Shown here: piece by piece, positions 10,727-23,034 of the stretch
How positions within the stretch are numbered: position 1 is the first letter of the stretch
How the letters are laid out: every line of letters begins with the position of its first letter
NCBI GenBank assembly: GCA_033060915.1
Contig: CM065377.1
Coordinates: 58,765,183 to 58,829,182, forward strand
Direction: 5' to 3'
From: Euryodendron excelsum
Taxonomy: Eukaryota; Streptophyta; Magnoliopsida; Ericales; Pentaphylacaceae
DNA length: 64,000 bases
Notes under the pieces: model-generated
What the model saw: the letters and a program-made list of their open reading frames with translations, nothing else
The model's database searches: none
What the model was told of the DNA's origin: nothing
Translations under genes and position numbers: made by a program

Positions 10727-13700
10727 TGTCGCGCCTAGATTTTTCGCACTCGAGGAATACTCACACAAGCGGGAAAAATGCTGTACTCTCTCGTTAGAAC
10801 TCACTCTCCTAAAAGAATGAGTGCGACTAGGTTTGAATTGAAAATTGATTTGAATAAAGGGCTTTTGAAAAAGATTCGGAGTCGCCACCTAACTTGATTA
10901 AGGTAGGTTAGGTCACCTAAAAACTAAGAATAATCCAAGGACTACACTTAGGGTTTTTAGAAAACAATTTTGAAAATATCTCCTCAAGAGAGGGTTTTTA
11001 AGAAAACAGGTTGTTTGGCAACCTTTGGAAAATATTTAGCCCTTTTTGAAAAATAACTCCTTTTGGTCTTTCGAAATCAGTGATTCTAAGTTTGGAGGAT
11101 GGTTACGTGTAGGGAAGACGCACTAAGCTATCACCCTACCCTGCCCTTTCGGTACCTACATGTCAATCTACCCTAGATTCACCTATGAGAGTCTTTAACT
11201 AACTACAGTTCAACCCTATTCACTTTGAAAAAGGAATTTTTGAAAAGAAACTAACACGATGGATGATATGCAAGTGCAAGAAAAGAGAATTGAAAAATAG
11301 ATTTGGAAAGAGATTAATTTGAAATTGATTTGATTTGAAAATTGATTTGAAGAGATGGAATTAAAATTGGAAAGTATGAAAATTTAGAAATAGAAATTTG
11401 AAAATAGAAATTTTGAAATTGGAATTTTAAAAATAGATTGGAATTTGAGATTGGAAAAATGTGGAAACCGCACCTATGAGGGTGAAATTGAAAATTTGAA
11501 AAGTATTGTGACCGCACCTATGAAGGTTGCCTACGTATCTCTTTGGGGGAATCAGGTCAGTCGTAGTTCGGACCGGAGTCCGATTGAAAAGAGATTGACT
11601 TGAAAAGAGAAATTGGATTAGAAGAAAGAGATTGAATTGAAAACTGAATTTGATTTGGGATTAGAAGAGGAGATTGAATTTGAGAAGATTGGACTTACTT
11701 TGGAAAGATTGATTTTGGAAAGACTTGGTTTTAGGAAACCTAGACTTAGGAAAAAGAAGAGACTTAGAAAACATTTGACTTGACTTGGAAGGTTTTAGGA
11801 AATTAAGGAAGATTGGATTTAGGAAATGTTTGAATTAGGAAAGGTTCGATTTAGGAAGGTTTTAGAATTAGGAAAGTTTCAACTTAGGAAAGCTTTGAAT
11901 TTGGAATGTTTCAACTTTAGGAAAGTTTTGAATTAAGAAAGTTTCGAAATAGGAAAGTTTTCAAATTAGGAAATTTTTGAAAATCGGAAAGTTTTGAATT
12001 TAGAAATGTTTTTGAATTAGGAAAAGTTTAGTTTAAGAAAGGCTTAGAATTTGGAAAGTTTCAAGTTAAGAAAGTTTTGAATTTTGGAATGTTTGAAAAC
12101 AAGGAAGTTTTGAAAATAAGAAAGTTTCGTTTTGGGGAAGGTTTGAAAAAGAAAAATTTTCAATTTAGGAAATGTTTGAATTAAGAAAGTTTTGAGTTTA
12201 GAAAAGCCTTAGATTTTGAAAAATTTTGAAGTTTTGGAAAGTTTAGAACTTTGGAGAGATTTAGGTTTAGAAAGATTTAACTTGAGAAAGTTTCAAATTT
12301 AGAAAGTTTTGATTTTAGAAAGATTTGAAATTTAGAAAGTTTAAGATTTAGAAAGTTTTAGAGTTTGAATTTTAGAAAATCTTGAAATTAGGAAAGGTTT
12401 GAGTTTAGGAAAAGTTTGAAAACTTAGGTTTGAAAAGTTAAGATTTGAAAAGAAGGTAGAATTAGGAAAGGGTTGAATTTTAGAAATATTTTTATGTTCA
12501 AGTTTTTGGAAACTTAAGGTTTAGGAAAGTAGAAGTTTAGGAAGGATTTGAATTAGGAAAGATTTGGATTTAGAAGGGATTGGTTTTGGTCTCTAAAAGA
12601 AAAGGTCTGATTTTGTTTTCAAAAACGGAGGACGGGATCTAGTTTCCTAAACGGGTAAATTAGATTTAGTTTTCTAAAGGGAAGATTTGATTTGGCAAGG
12701 ATTTAGAAAGGGAGATTCTAGAAACCCTAGTTTTGAAAGGCTATAGTTTTGACATAAAAAAGAGGTTTTGGAAACATGTATAGTTTTGATGTAAAAAACG
12801 AGAGATTTTGGAAACCTAGGTTTAGGGCAAAGTTTGAAAACCATGTTTTTGGGAAGAAAATTTAGGATTTCCTAATTGTGGGTTCTAGGGCTTGACTTGG
12901 GCTCTGAGGAAAGAGTTTTTGAAAAGTGCGTTTTTCGAAACGAAGGTTTTCTAGAAGGGAAGTCCTAGGGAGGAGTTTTTTGGAAAGTGAATTTGGAAAG
13001 AGAGTTTTTGGAAAGATTTTTGGAAAGAAGAAGTTTTTGGAAAGTGTGTTTTTGGAAACATAGATTTTGGGAGGAAAAATCCTAGAGGGGAGTTTCTAGA
13101 AGGAACATTTTTGGAAAGAGAGTTTTTAGGAAAGTGAATTTAGGGAATGTTTTTAGAAAGTGAATTTTGAGAAGAAAGAGTTTTTGAAAAGGAGTTGAAA
13201 AAAGAAAGCTTTGAAAAATAGATTTGGGAGGGAGTTTTTGAAAACAATTTTAGAGAGGAGAGCTTTAGGAAAGTATGTTGAAAAAGAAGATTTTTAGGAA
13301 GAAAGACTTTTGAAGAGAGTGTTTTGGAAAGTATGAAAACGTCTCACTTTCCTAAAGTGATTCTAGCCATAAGAGGGCTAGAACCACTTTAAGAAAGTGG
13401 TTTTGGAAAACAATAAGATTTGAAAATATAGACCAAAAAGGTCACTTTTAATGTAACACTTTCCTAAAGCAACCCCAGCCATGGAAAAGCTAGAATCACC
13501 CTAGAATTGTGATTTTGAAAACAAGTTTTTGAAAAAGAGATTTTGATGCAATCTTGAAAACGAGTTTGAAAATGATTTTGAAAACGAGTTCGAAAACGAA
13601 ATTTTGGAAGATGCAAGACTATGATATGCACAATGTAATTTGGGGTCGTGAACATACAAGGTTAAGACTTCACCACATAATCAAGGGGGCCGGACCCACG

Positions 13701-14569
13701 TGGTCTTTGGTTAGACTAGAAAAAAGCCCCCGACATGGTGACTTTCCAATAGCCCAATCCTACACATGGACCGGGAATCCCTTGTTTCAAGCATGCAAAG
13801 AAAGGGGGGGAAAGAGATGGGGGATTAAAATAGAGAAAACCCAAGTGGGTTGGAGAGAGAAGAGAGAGGGGGAAGTATAGAAAATTAAAGAGAAAGCCTA
13901 CCGTATGTCTTCTTTATTTTGCGCGCCGCGCTGTCTTCGGTCTTCGATCTTTGTCTTGATCTTCACCTTCAGTCTTCAAGAGTTGTCTTCAAGCTTTGGA
14001 TGGCAGCTCTTCAAGTCTTCAAAGGATGGTTGAAGGCTAGTGTATAAGTGTATGGGGGAGTATATGAGTGTATAGGAGGCTAGGGTTTGTGTATAGTGGC
14101 TAGGGTTTGGGAAAACCTAGGGAGGCTAGGGTTTTGGAGGTGCTCGAGCTCTGTATATCGAAATATAGGATTTTTAGATTTAGTTTGCAGACCCCTCTCA
14201 CGTTAAATGAGGCTCTGTATTTATAAAAGTTGGACAAACCTGGCACCTGTTGCAGTGGCGCCAGGGCAAACTTTACACTGGTGCCACTCCAGGCCATTTT
14301 CTGGCTTGGCGCCACTACTAGTGGCGCCAGCCAATTAGGAAAGATTTAAGGTCGGCAAGCAACGTATCTTTGACTAGATTTGGGCGCCTGTACTAGTGAC
14401 TACCATGCAATTTTTAACCTGGCTTCACTAGGAGTGACTCCGGAAAGACCGGGAATGATTTGGAGGAGCCGGGAATGACCCGAAAGGACGGAAAGAAGCA
14501 GGAACACTTAAAATAGTGTCCTGGAGGTATTTGACTTGAAAAGTGAGGATAAGATGTGTCGAAAAGGTT

Positions 14570-15040
14570 GACCGGGCCTTTAGGGGCAAAACGGTCACTC
14601 GAACCGGGAAACTGCCGGGACAGACTCGGATTGTCCCGGAAGAAGACTTGGGATTTGGAAACATTATTCAGAATGTTCCCGGAAGTTGCCGGTTTGATTC
14701 CCAAAGCCGGCGTGGTCGGAAAAGGAGAGCGGCCCACCAGGGGCAAAACGGTCATTTTGTACCGGGTTTGCTGGAACTGACTCGGAATGGTCCGGAAAGG
14801 TAAAGGAAGGTTGAGAACACTATAAAAAGTATTCTCGAGACATTATCGGTTCGATACCCAGAGCCGGTGTGGTCGAATAAGGGGACCGGCCCTCCAAGGG
14901 CAAAACGGTCATTTTGTACCGAGTTGGCCGGAACTGACTCGGAATGATCCGGAAAGGTAAAGGAAGATTGAGAATACTATAAAAAGTAGTCTTAGGAGGT
15001 TACCGGTTTGATACCCAGAGCCAGTGTGGTTCCCGGGGCA
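14570..15040 (-). repeat. 157-bp tandem array in S4 (about 3 units)
   Basis: GCCGGCGTGGTCGG or a variant recurs near 14706, 14863 and 15020, with GGGGCAAAACGGTCA between the copies. Period 157 bp. Confidence 0.85.
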
Positions 15041-15269
15041 TTTGGATGCTTAGGGGCAAAATAGTCATCTTGACTGGAAAGTCTCGGAAAAGGTCCTAAG
15101 GGTAGTCTGGTCATTTTTCACCGAAGTGGGCTAACAGACACTGGTGTTGACCTGGGTTTTGAGTGTTTCCGCCACTCTAACGGCGGTCGTCGTGACACAG
15201 GGGTTTGTTGCCAATTCCTTATATCGACCTATTTGTGAGTATTTCCGCCACTTTAACGGTTTTGTGAGT

Positions 15270-15560
15270 AGTTTTGCTACTCGGACCGTCTTGAGGAATA
15301 AACTGTCTTGGGAGTGGGATTGGAAAGGGGTCTTACCGTCTCCAAGGAGACGTGCCTGGATTGTGAGTGCTTCTGCCACTCTAACGGTTTTGTGAGTAGT
15401 TTTGCTACTCGGACCATCTCGAGAGAGGGATTGGAAAGGGGTCTTACCGTCTCCGAGGAGACGTGCCTGGATTGTGAGTGCTTCCGTCATTCTAACAGTT
15501 TTGTGAGTAGTTTTGCTACTCGGACCGTCTCGAGGAATAAACTGTCTCGAGAGTGGGATT
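15270..15560 (-). repeat. Tandem array in S4 with GAGTAGTTTTGCTACTCGGACC units
   Basis: The phrase GAGGAATAAACTGTCT and the phrase TTTTGCTACTCGGACC alternate two to three times. The same modules occur in all long LTRs of the window. Confidence 0.75.
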
Positions 15561-15762
15561 GGAATTGGAATAAGAAAGAACAATGCCCCTAAGGGCATTT
15601 TGGTCATTTTGCCTCTATTTGGGCCTGACAGGCTCGCGAAGCGATGAAAAGATGAAATTTGGGCCTAGAGAATTGGTTTCGATAGGAATATGCCCACAAT
15701 GACGTGAAAACAAGTCTGGACGGAGTGTAGACTGCCGAGCGGTCAAAAATGGGGTGCTTACA

Positions 15763-15767
15763 CCATA
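15763..15767. repeat. Right target-site duplication of solo LTR S4 (CCATA)
   Basis: Exact copy of 10722-10726. Confidence 0.9.
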
Positions 15768-18700
15768 CACTAAACCCTAGCCTCCTATACACTCATACAC
15801 ACCCCCATACACTCATACACTAACCTTTAATCCTCCTTCGAAGACTTGAAGGGTTGCAATCTGAAGTTTGAAGATTGAAGGCGGCTCTTAAAGATTGAAG
15901 ACGAAGATCGAAGAAAGCAAGGCGCGCAAAATAAACAAGATACAAGGTAGGTTCTCCATTTAAATTTCCGCACTTCTCCCTCTCTCTTCTCTCTCCTAAC
16001 CCACTTGGGTTTTCTCTATTTTAATCCCCCATTTATTTCTCCCCCTTTCTTTGCATGCTTGAAACAAGGGGACTCCCGGTCCATGTGTAGGATTAGACTA
16101 TCGGAGGGTCACCGTGTCAAGGGCTTTCTTTTAGGCTAACCGGAGACCACGTGGGTCTGGCCCCCTTGATTATGTGGTGAAGCCTCAGCCTTGTATGTTC
16201 ATGACCCCAAATTTGCATTGTGCATATCATGATCTTGCATCTTCCAAAAATCGTTTTCAAAGTTGTCTTCAAAATCGTTTTCAAACTTGTTTTCAAAATT
16301 GCATCAAAATTCCCTTTTCAAAAACTTGTCTTCAAAATCACAATTCTAGGGTGATTCTAGCTTTTTCATGGTTAGGATCGCTTTAAGAAAGTGTTATATT
16401 TGAAGTGACTTTTATGGTCCATATTTTCAAATCTTGTTGTTTTCAAAACTACTTTCTTAAAGTGGTTCTAGCCCTCTTATGGTTAGAATTACTTTAGAAA
16501 AGTGAGATGTTTTTACACCTTCCAAAAACTCTCTCTTAAAAAATCTCTTCCTAAAAATCTTCTTTTTCAACATACTTCCCAAAAACTCTTCTTTCCAAAT
16601 TTGTTTTCTAAAAACTCTTTACAAAAATCTATTTTTCAAAACCTCCTTTTTCAACTCCTTTTCAAAATGCTCTCCCTAAAATCCACTTTTTAAAAACACT
16701 CCCTAAAAATCTTTTTTAAAAAAAAAACTCTCTTCCCAAAATCTTTCTTTTAGAAATTCCCCTCTAGGATTTTTCTTTTAAAATCTACGTTTCCAAAAAC
16801 ACACTTTCCAAAAACTCCTATTTAAAATCTTTTTTCAAAAACTCTATCTTCAAATTCACTTTCCAAAAACTCCTCCCTAGGATTCCCTTCTAGAAAACTT
16901 TCGTTTTCAAAAGCGCACTTTCCAAAAATCCTCTCTCTTTAGAGCCCAAATCAAACCCTAGAACTCACAATTAGGAAACCCTAATTTTCTTTTCAAAAAC
17001 ATGATTTTCAAACTTTGCCCCAAACTTAGGTTTCCAAAACCTCTTGTTTTCTACATCAATACTATACATGTTTCCAAAACCTATTTTCTACGTCAAAACT
17101 ATAATTTTCCAAATCTAGGGTTTCTAGAATCTCCCTTTCCAAATCCTTGCCAAATCTTATCTTCCATTTAGAAAATCAAATCAAATATTCCTGTTTAGGA
17201 AACCAAATCCAATCCACAGTTTTTGGAAACAAAATCACACTTTCTCTTTTAGAAACCAAATCCAGTCCCTTCCTAATCCAAATCTTTCCTAATTGACATC
17301 CTTCTTAATCCTCAACTTTCTTAAATCTTAAGTTTCCAAAACTTGAACATAAAAATCTTTTCTAAATTTTAAAACTCAACTTTCAAATCTTTCCTAATTC
17401 AACCCTTTCCTAATTCTAGCTTCTTTTCAAATCTTAATTTTTCAAACCTAAGTTTTCAAACTTTTCCTAAACTTAAACCTTTCCTAATCTCAAGATTTTC
17501 TAAAACCCTAAAACTTTCTAAAGCCTAAACTTTCTAAATTTCGAATCTTTCCAAATTCAAAGTTTCCTAAATTCAAAACTTTCTTGAGTTAAATCTTTTT
17601 AAACTTCCAAACTTTCTAAATTCTAAACTTTCCAAAACTTCAACATTTTTCCAAATCTAAGACTTTTCTAAACTCAAAACTTTCTTAATTTAAACATTTC
17701 CTAAATTGAAAACTTTCCTTTTTCAAACCTTTCCTAAAACGAAACTTTCCTACTTTCAAAACTTTCTAAATTCAAAACTCTCCAATTTTCAAAACTTCCC
17801 TAAGTCGAAACTTTCCTAATTCCAAAACTTTCCAAAAATGAAACTTTTCTAATTCGAAACTCTCCTAAATCGGACTTTTCCTAATTCAAACATTTCCTAA
17901 ATCCAATCTTTCTTAAACTCTCGAGTTTTTCCTAAGTCTCATCTTTCTTAAGTCTAGATTTCCTAAACCTCCATCTTTCAAAAACAAGTCTAAATCTTTC
18001 CAAGTTCTACTTTTTTAAATCAAAATTTAATCTTTTCAATTCCAAAAATTCCAAATTCCAAATTTCAATCCTCTATTCAAAGTTCAATCTCTCAATCTTC
18101 CAATTCAATTTCCAATTCAATCTCCTTCTTCAAATCAACTCTTTTATTTTCAATCGGACTCTTGTCCGAACTACGACTGACCTGATTCCTCCAAAAGGAT
18201 ACGTAGGCAACCTTCGTGGGTGCGGTCACAACTTCTTTCAAATTTCAAATTCCTCCATATTTTTCAAATTTCAAATTTCAAAATCTTTCCAAATCTCCAA
18301 TCTATTTTCAAATTTCCAATTTTAAATTTCTATTTTCAAATCTCTACTTTCAATTTCTAAAACTTTTCAATTTCAAATCTATCCAATTTCAAATCTCTTT
18401 CAAATCAAATCAATTTCTTTTCAAATTTATTTCCAAATCTATTCTCCAACTCCCTCTTATTTTGCACTTGCATCCCATGCATCATTTCTTTTCCAACATT
18501 GTTTTTCAAAATGAATAGGATTGAACTATAGTTAGTTGAAGACTCTCGTAGGTGAATCTAGGGTAGATTGACATGTAGGTACCGAAAGGGCGGGGTAGGG
18601 TGATGGCTTAGTGCGCATTCCTTACACGTAACCAACCTCCGAACCTAGAATCGCTGTTTTCGAAGGACCAAAAGGAGTTATTTTTCAAAAATGGCTAAAT

Positions 18701-19008
18701 GTTTTTCCAAAGGTTGCCAAACAACTTGTTTTCTTAAAAACCCTCTCTTGGGGAGATATTTTCAAAATCATTTTCTAAAAACCCTAAGTGTAGTTTTTGA
18801 ATTATGCTTAGTTTTTAGGTGACCTAACTCACCTTAATCAAGTTAGGTGGCGACTCCAAATCTTCTCCAAAAGCCCTTTATTCAAATCAATTTTCAATTC
18901 AAACCTAGTCACACTCATTCTTCTAGGAGGGTGAGTTCTAATGAGAGAGTACAACATTTTTTCCGCTTGTGTGAGTATTCCTCGAGTGCGAAAAATCTAG
19001 GTGCGACA

Positions 19009-19013
19009 AAGTG
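19009..19013. repeat. Right target-site duplication of solo LTR S3 (AAGTG)
   Basis: Exact copy of 9114-9118. S2 resumes at 19014. Confidence 0.9.
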
Positions 19014-19689
19014 CGGAAATTTAAAGAAAAAGCCTACCGTATGTCTTGTTTATTTTGCACGCCTTGCTTGTCTTCGGTCTTCGACTTGATCTTCGTCTTC
19101 AATCCTCAAGAGTTGTCTTCAATATTCAAACTTCAGATTACAGCTCTTTAAGTCTTCAAGGAGGGTTGGAGCTAGTATATAAGTGTCTGGGGGTGTGTTT
19201 GAGTGTATAGAAGGCTAGGGTTTAGGGTTTAGTGTATGGTGGCTAGGGTTTGGAAAACCTAAGGAAGCTAGGGTTTAGGGAGTGTTCAAGCTCTATATAT
19301 CGAATATTAGTGTTTTTAGACTGAGTTTTCGGACTTCTTTCATGTTGGAAGAGGCTCTGTATTTATAGAGGGAGGAATGCACTAGCGCCTATTGTAGTGG
19401 CGCCAGGCCAAAAATTACACTGGCGCCACTAGGAGTGGCTCCAGACCATTTTTTTGGCACCATTTGGGAAACGTTTAAGGTCAGCAAACAACGTATCTTT
19501 GACTAGATTTGGGTGCCTGTACTAGTGACTACTATGCAATTTTTAGCCTGACTTCACTAGGAGTGACTCCAGAAAGTCCGAGAATGATTTAAGGGATCGG
19601 GAATGGCCCAGAAGGCTGGAAAAGAGCAGGAACACTTAGAATAGCATCCCGGAGGTATTTGACTTGGAAAATGAGGACAGGATGTGTCG

Positions 19690-20490
19690 GAAGGGTTGAC
19701 TGGGCCTTTAGGGGCAAAACGGTCAATCGGGCCGGAAAACTGCAAGGACAGACTCGGACTGTCCCAGAAGAAGACTCAAGATTTGGAAAAATTATTCAAA
19801 ATGTTCCCAAAGGTTGCCGGTTTGATTCCCAGAGCCGGTGTGGTCGAAAAAGGTAACCGGCCCATCAGGGGCAAAACGGTCATTTTGTACCGAGTTTGTC
19901 GGAACTGACTCGGAATGATCCAAAAAGGTAAAGAAAGGTTGAGAACACTATAAAAAGCATTCTCGGGAAGTTACCGGTTTGATACCCAGAGCCGGTGTGG
20001 TTAGAAAAGGCGACCGGCCCTCTAGGGGCAAAACGGTCATTTTGTACCGGGTTTGTTGGAATTGACTCGGAAGGATCTGGAAAGGTAAAGAAAGGTTGAG
20101 AACACTATAAAAAGCATTCTCAAGAGTTTACCGGTTTGATTCCCAAAGCCGGTGTGGTTGGAAAAGGCGGCCAGCCCCTAGGGGCAAAACTGTCATTTTG
20201 TATCGGGTTTGCCGGAATTGACTCAGGAAGATCCAGAAAGGTAAAGAAAGGTTGAGAACACTATAAAAAAGCATTCTCAGGAGTTTACCGGTTTGATACC
20301 TAGAGCCAGTGTGGTCGGAAAAGGAAACCAGCCTACCAGGGGCAAAACGGTCATTTTGTACTGGGTTTGCCAGAACTGACTCGGAATGATCCGGAAAGAT
20401 AGAGAAAAGTTAAGAATACTATAAGAAGCATTCTCGGGAGGTACCGGTTTGATACCCAGAGCCGGTGTGGTTTCCGGGGCATTCGAATGC
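19690..20490 (-). repeat. 157-bp tandem array in S2 (5 copies of the marker)
   Basis: The marker GCCGGTGTGG or a variant starts at 19834, 19991, 20148, 20305 and 20461, giving spacings of 157, 157, 157 and 156 bp. This is the longest run of this repeat in the window. Each unit contains GACTCGGAATGATCC, a CTATAAAAAGCATTCTC motif and GGGGCAAAACGGTCATTTTG. Confidence 0.92.
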
Positions 20491-20939
20491 CTAGGGGCAA
20501 AATGGTCATCTTGACTAGAAAGTCTCAGAAAAGGCCCAAGGGGCAGTTTGGTCATTTTTTTACCAAAGTGGGCTAGCAGGCACTGGTGTTGACCTGGGTT
20601 TCGAGTGTTTCCACCACTCTGACAACGGTCGCGTGATATAGGGGTTTGTTGGCAATTCCCTATATCGACCTGTTTGCGAGTATTTCCGCTACTCTAAGGG
20701 TTCGAGATCATTCCCGAGATTGCCTGATCTCGGGAAGCTGCTAAAGGGGCTTAGTGTCTGAGAAGTCAATTTTCTCAAAAGGTGTACCTAAACAGATATT
20801 TCTGCATTGGCAGGCTAGTAAGCGCCAAAGGTGGACCGTTCTACCATATAGGCGACTTGGGGTCTCGTCACGGTCGACTGGTTTAAAGGGACTTACTGTT
20901 TCGAAGAGATTTTCTTTAAAAAAAGTGCCAGACCATCTT

Positions 20940-21590
20940 AAGGAATAAACTATCTCGAGAGAGAGATTGGAATTGGAAAGGGGACTTATCGTCTTCGAAA
21001 AGACGTGCCTGATTTGGAACCGTTTCGAGAAATCAACTGTCTTGAGAGAGGGATTGGAATTAGAAATGGGTCTTATCGTCTTCGGAAAGATGTGCCTGAT
21101 TTAGAACCATCTCAAGGAATAAACTGTCTCGAGAGAGGGATTGGAATTGGAAAAGGGACTTACCGTCTTCAGAAAGATGTGCTTGATTTAGAACTGTCTC
21201 GAGGAATAAACTGTCTCGAGAGAGGGATTGGATTTGGAAAGGGGTCTTATCGTCTTCGGAAAGACGTGCCTGATTTGGAACCGTCTCGAGGAATAAACTA
21301 TCTTGAGAGAGGGGTTGGAATTGGAAAGGGAATTTATCGTCTTTGAAAAGTTGTGCCTGATTTGGAACCGTCTCAAGGAGCAAACTGTCTCGAGAGAGGA
21401 ATTGGATTTGGAAAGGGGTCTTATCGTCTTCGGAAAGACGTGCCTGATTTAGAACTGTCTCGAGGAATAAATTGTCTCGAGAGAGGGATTGGAATTGGAA
21501 AGGGGTCTTATCGTCTTCAGAAAGACATGCCTGATTTGGAACCATCTCGAGAGATAAACTGTCTTGAGAGAGGGGTTGGAGTTAAAATTG
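20940..21590 (-). repeat. 87-bp tandem array in S2 (7 copies of the marker)
   Basis: The marker CCTGATTTGGAAC or a variant starts at 21008, 21095, 21182, 21269, 21356, 21443 and 21530: constant spacing of 87 bp. As 87 is 29 codons, stop-free frames persist on both strands across the array (21005-21685 plus, 21060-21545 minus). These frames are not genes. Confidence 0.92.
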
Positions 21591-21784
21591 GAAAGAACAA
21601 TGCCCCTAAGGGCATTTTGGTCATTTTGCCTCTATTTGGGCCTGGTGGGCCGGCGAAGCAATGGACAGACGGAATTTGGACTTAGAGAGTTGGTTTCGAT
21701 TAGAATACGTCCATATTGACTTGAGTACAAGTCTGGACGGAACGTAGACTGCCGAGCGGTAAAAAATGGGGTGCTTACAATTTT

Positions 21785-23016
21785 CGCCTCTGCTATCTTT
21801 ACGTTTGACATCCTAAACTACTCTTGAGTCTTCGAATTTGCCTTCTTGGATGGGGGTTTGTGAGAGACCTTGATTTTGGATTGCTCCTTGTCTTCTTGGC
21901 AGCCCTATCTTCGTGAGCAAAGAAGGATCAAGGCCCCTCTTTATGAGATGACTTTGATGCATGCTATGAGTTCTTAGGGTCACTTGGTACCCTTAGGAAT
22001 TTTGGTTGGTTTGATTTGAGTGAGAAGGGCTTTAGGGCCATTCTCTAGGGGTTAATCAGATGCATAAAGATACAATGACTTGAGTTACTTTGGGAACTCT
22101 AGTCTTAAAATGGATACGAATGCATAAGCAGTTACGATATGAAAAGATGTATACATAGCATGATGACAAAAATCAAGTAGCATAATAGCATGAATTGAAC
22201 AGAATATAAGGGAAAGTAAAGCGGTCGCCCTTTCCTTCTTGATTTTGAAATTGATGCGCGTGTCCTAAATCCGGCAGAGGTTCAGCTATGCACAGGGTGC
22301 TACATGAGCATGAGGTTGGGGGTTTATTAATGCTTCCTAAAAAGTTCGGTTCCCGAACCTTCAAACCTTCGGTGTCCACCCCTGAAAGGGTGAACTCCAT
22401 CTTTGGTTGGTGGTTTGAGCGGGGGAACTATCAAGAGACCATAGGTTGAGAAACTGACACAACATCCGTCTACAGTCAATATACTGTTCCCCCTTCTATC
22501 TAGAAGGGTAGTAACCAGGTAATTATGCAGAATGCAAATGCAAGTGAGCGCACCAAGTGTGTGTGAAATTTTTGAAAATGGAGGAAACGACCGAACAACA
22601 CACATCACATCTTGCTCATTCATCACATACATGGCAATTAATAAGACATGAAATAAAATGTGAACAAAGGTCCACTTAAAAAAGAAAATGTAAGGAGTTA
22701 GTGACTTTTCAAAGAACTCAATGCATATTAAAATAAATTGTTTACGAAATGGAAAGCAATTCAAAAGCATGCAAATGGATGTTGATACAAGAGCATGAGT
22801 GCGAGCAAATGAATGCATGTGATGACACTTATTTGAAAAGTGTTTTGGAAAATAATGTTTGCTTTTTTTTTTTGTTTTTTCCAAACTTAAGATTTTGAAA
22901 TTTTTTTTGAGAACTTAGAAAATTTTTGAAAAGTGGATAAAACTGGACAAGGTAATCGAAGATTTTGGGTGAGTGAAAGGGAAAGAGACATGACAATGGT
23001 CTAACCCTCTAAGTGT
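21785..23016 (-). mobile_element. Leader (5' UTR) of host element H
   Basis: Continues the H leader after S2. The segment 22200-22570 matches leader blocks in element I (48640-48990) and element O (32990-33360, opposite strand): the shared landmarks are CCTAAATCCGGCAGAGGTT, GCTATGCA, GCGGGGGAAC and the CCGTTCCCCC-like stretch. Similarity is clear but lower than between O and I, so H is older or from another subfamily. The open frames here (22173-22400, 22327-22884) are not conserved as protein and I do not call them. Confidence 0.7.
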
Positions 23017-23034
23017 TCCCCAGTGGAGTCGCCA
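23017..23034 (-). promoter_or_regulatory. Primer-binding site of element H
   Basis: The reverse strand reads TGGCGACTCCACTGGGGA, two bases inside the LTR end at 23037. This form matches the 3' end of plant tRNA-Arg as known for Ogre/Tat elements. It fixes the orientation of H as minus. Confidence 0.8.

Larger units (their letters stand above)
10727..15762 (-). mobile_element. Solo LTR S4, 5036 bp, uninterrupted
   Basis: It starts TGTCGCGCC and ends GGGGTGCTTACA, with perfect CCATA duplications. It sits in the R region of S3, just after the telo-box motifs, and is the deepest level of this nest (H, S2, S3, S4). The reverse-strand TATA box is at 14218-14225. It contains 157-bp units (14570-15040) and 80-87-bp units (15270-15560). 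The open frames at 15131-15607 and 15144-15592 are repeat artefacts. Confidence 0.92.
9119..19008 (+). mobile_element. Solo LTR S3, about 4.85 kb, split by S4
   Basis: It starts TGTAAGCACCCC and ends GGTGCGACA, with AAGTG on both sides. Its sequence is interrupted at 10726 and resumes after the CCATA duplication at 15768. It is inserted in S2 in the opposite orientation. TATAAATA at 10595-10602 lies just after GGCGCC-rich sequence (10441-10580). The R/U5 part (about 16000-18900) is C/T/A-rich and nearly G-free. There is no internal domain, hence a solo LTR. Confidence 0.9.
6028..21779 (-). mobile_element. Solo LTR S2, about 5.86 kb, split by S3
   Basis: It starts TGTCACGCC at 6028 and ends GTGCTTACA at 21779. 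The LTR sequence breaks off at 9118 and resumes at 19014. Without the insertion it is 3091 + 2766 bp. The flanks are GCTTT (6023-6027) and ATTTT (21780-21784); these differ by two G/C-to-A/T transitions, so the duplication appears decayed rather than absent. H leader sequence joins cleanly across it. The reverse-strand TATA box is at 19360-19367. Confidence 0.8.

Noticed and set aside
14414..14755. Frames of about 110 residues with LPLVGRSPFPTTPALGIKP (also 4939-5268, 10050-10391, 28549-28890, 38834-39160, 52970-53296)
   Set aside because: Translations of the 157-bp repeat unit in the LTR U3. They recur because the DNA is repeated; no start context, no domain.
21005..21685. Long overlapping open frames on both strands (also 15131-15607, 27263-27729, 40043-40268, 54156-54391)
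   Set aside because: They lie exactly on the 87-bp or 80-81-bp arrays. The unit length of 87 bp equals 29 codons, so stops are avoided by periodicity. The peptides are repeats without a known domain.
22327..22884. 185-residue minus-strand frame in the H leader
   Set aside because: The homologous leader in O and I does not keep this frame open, so it is not a conserved protein.
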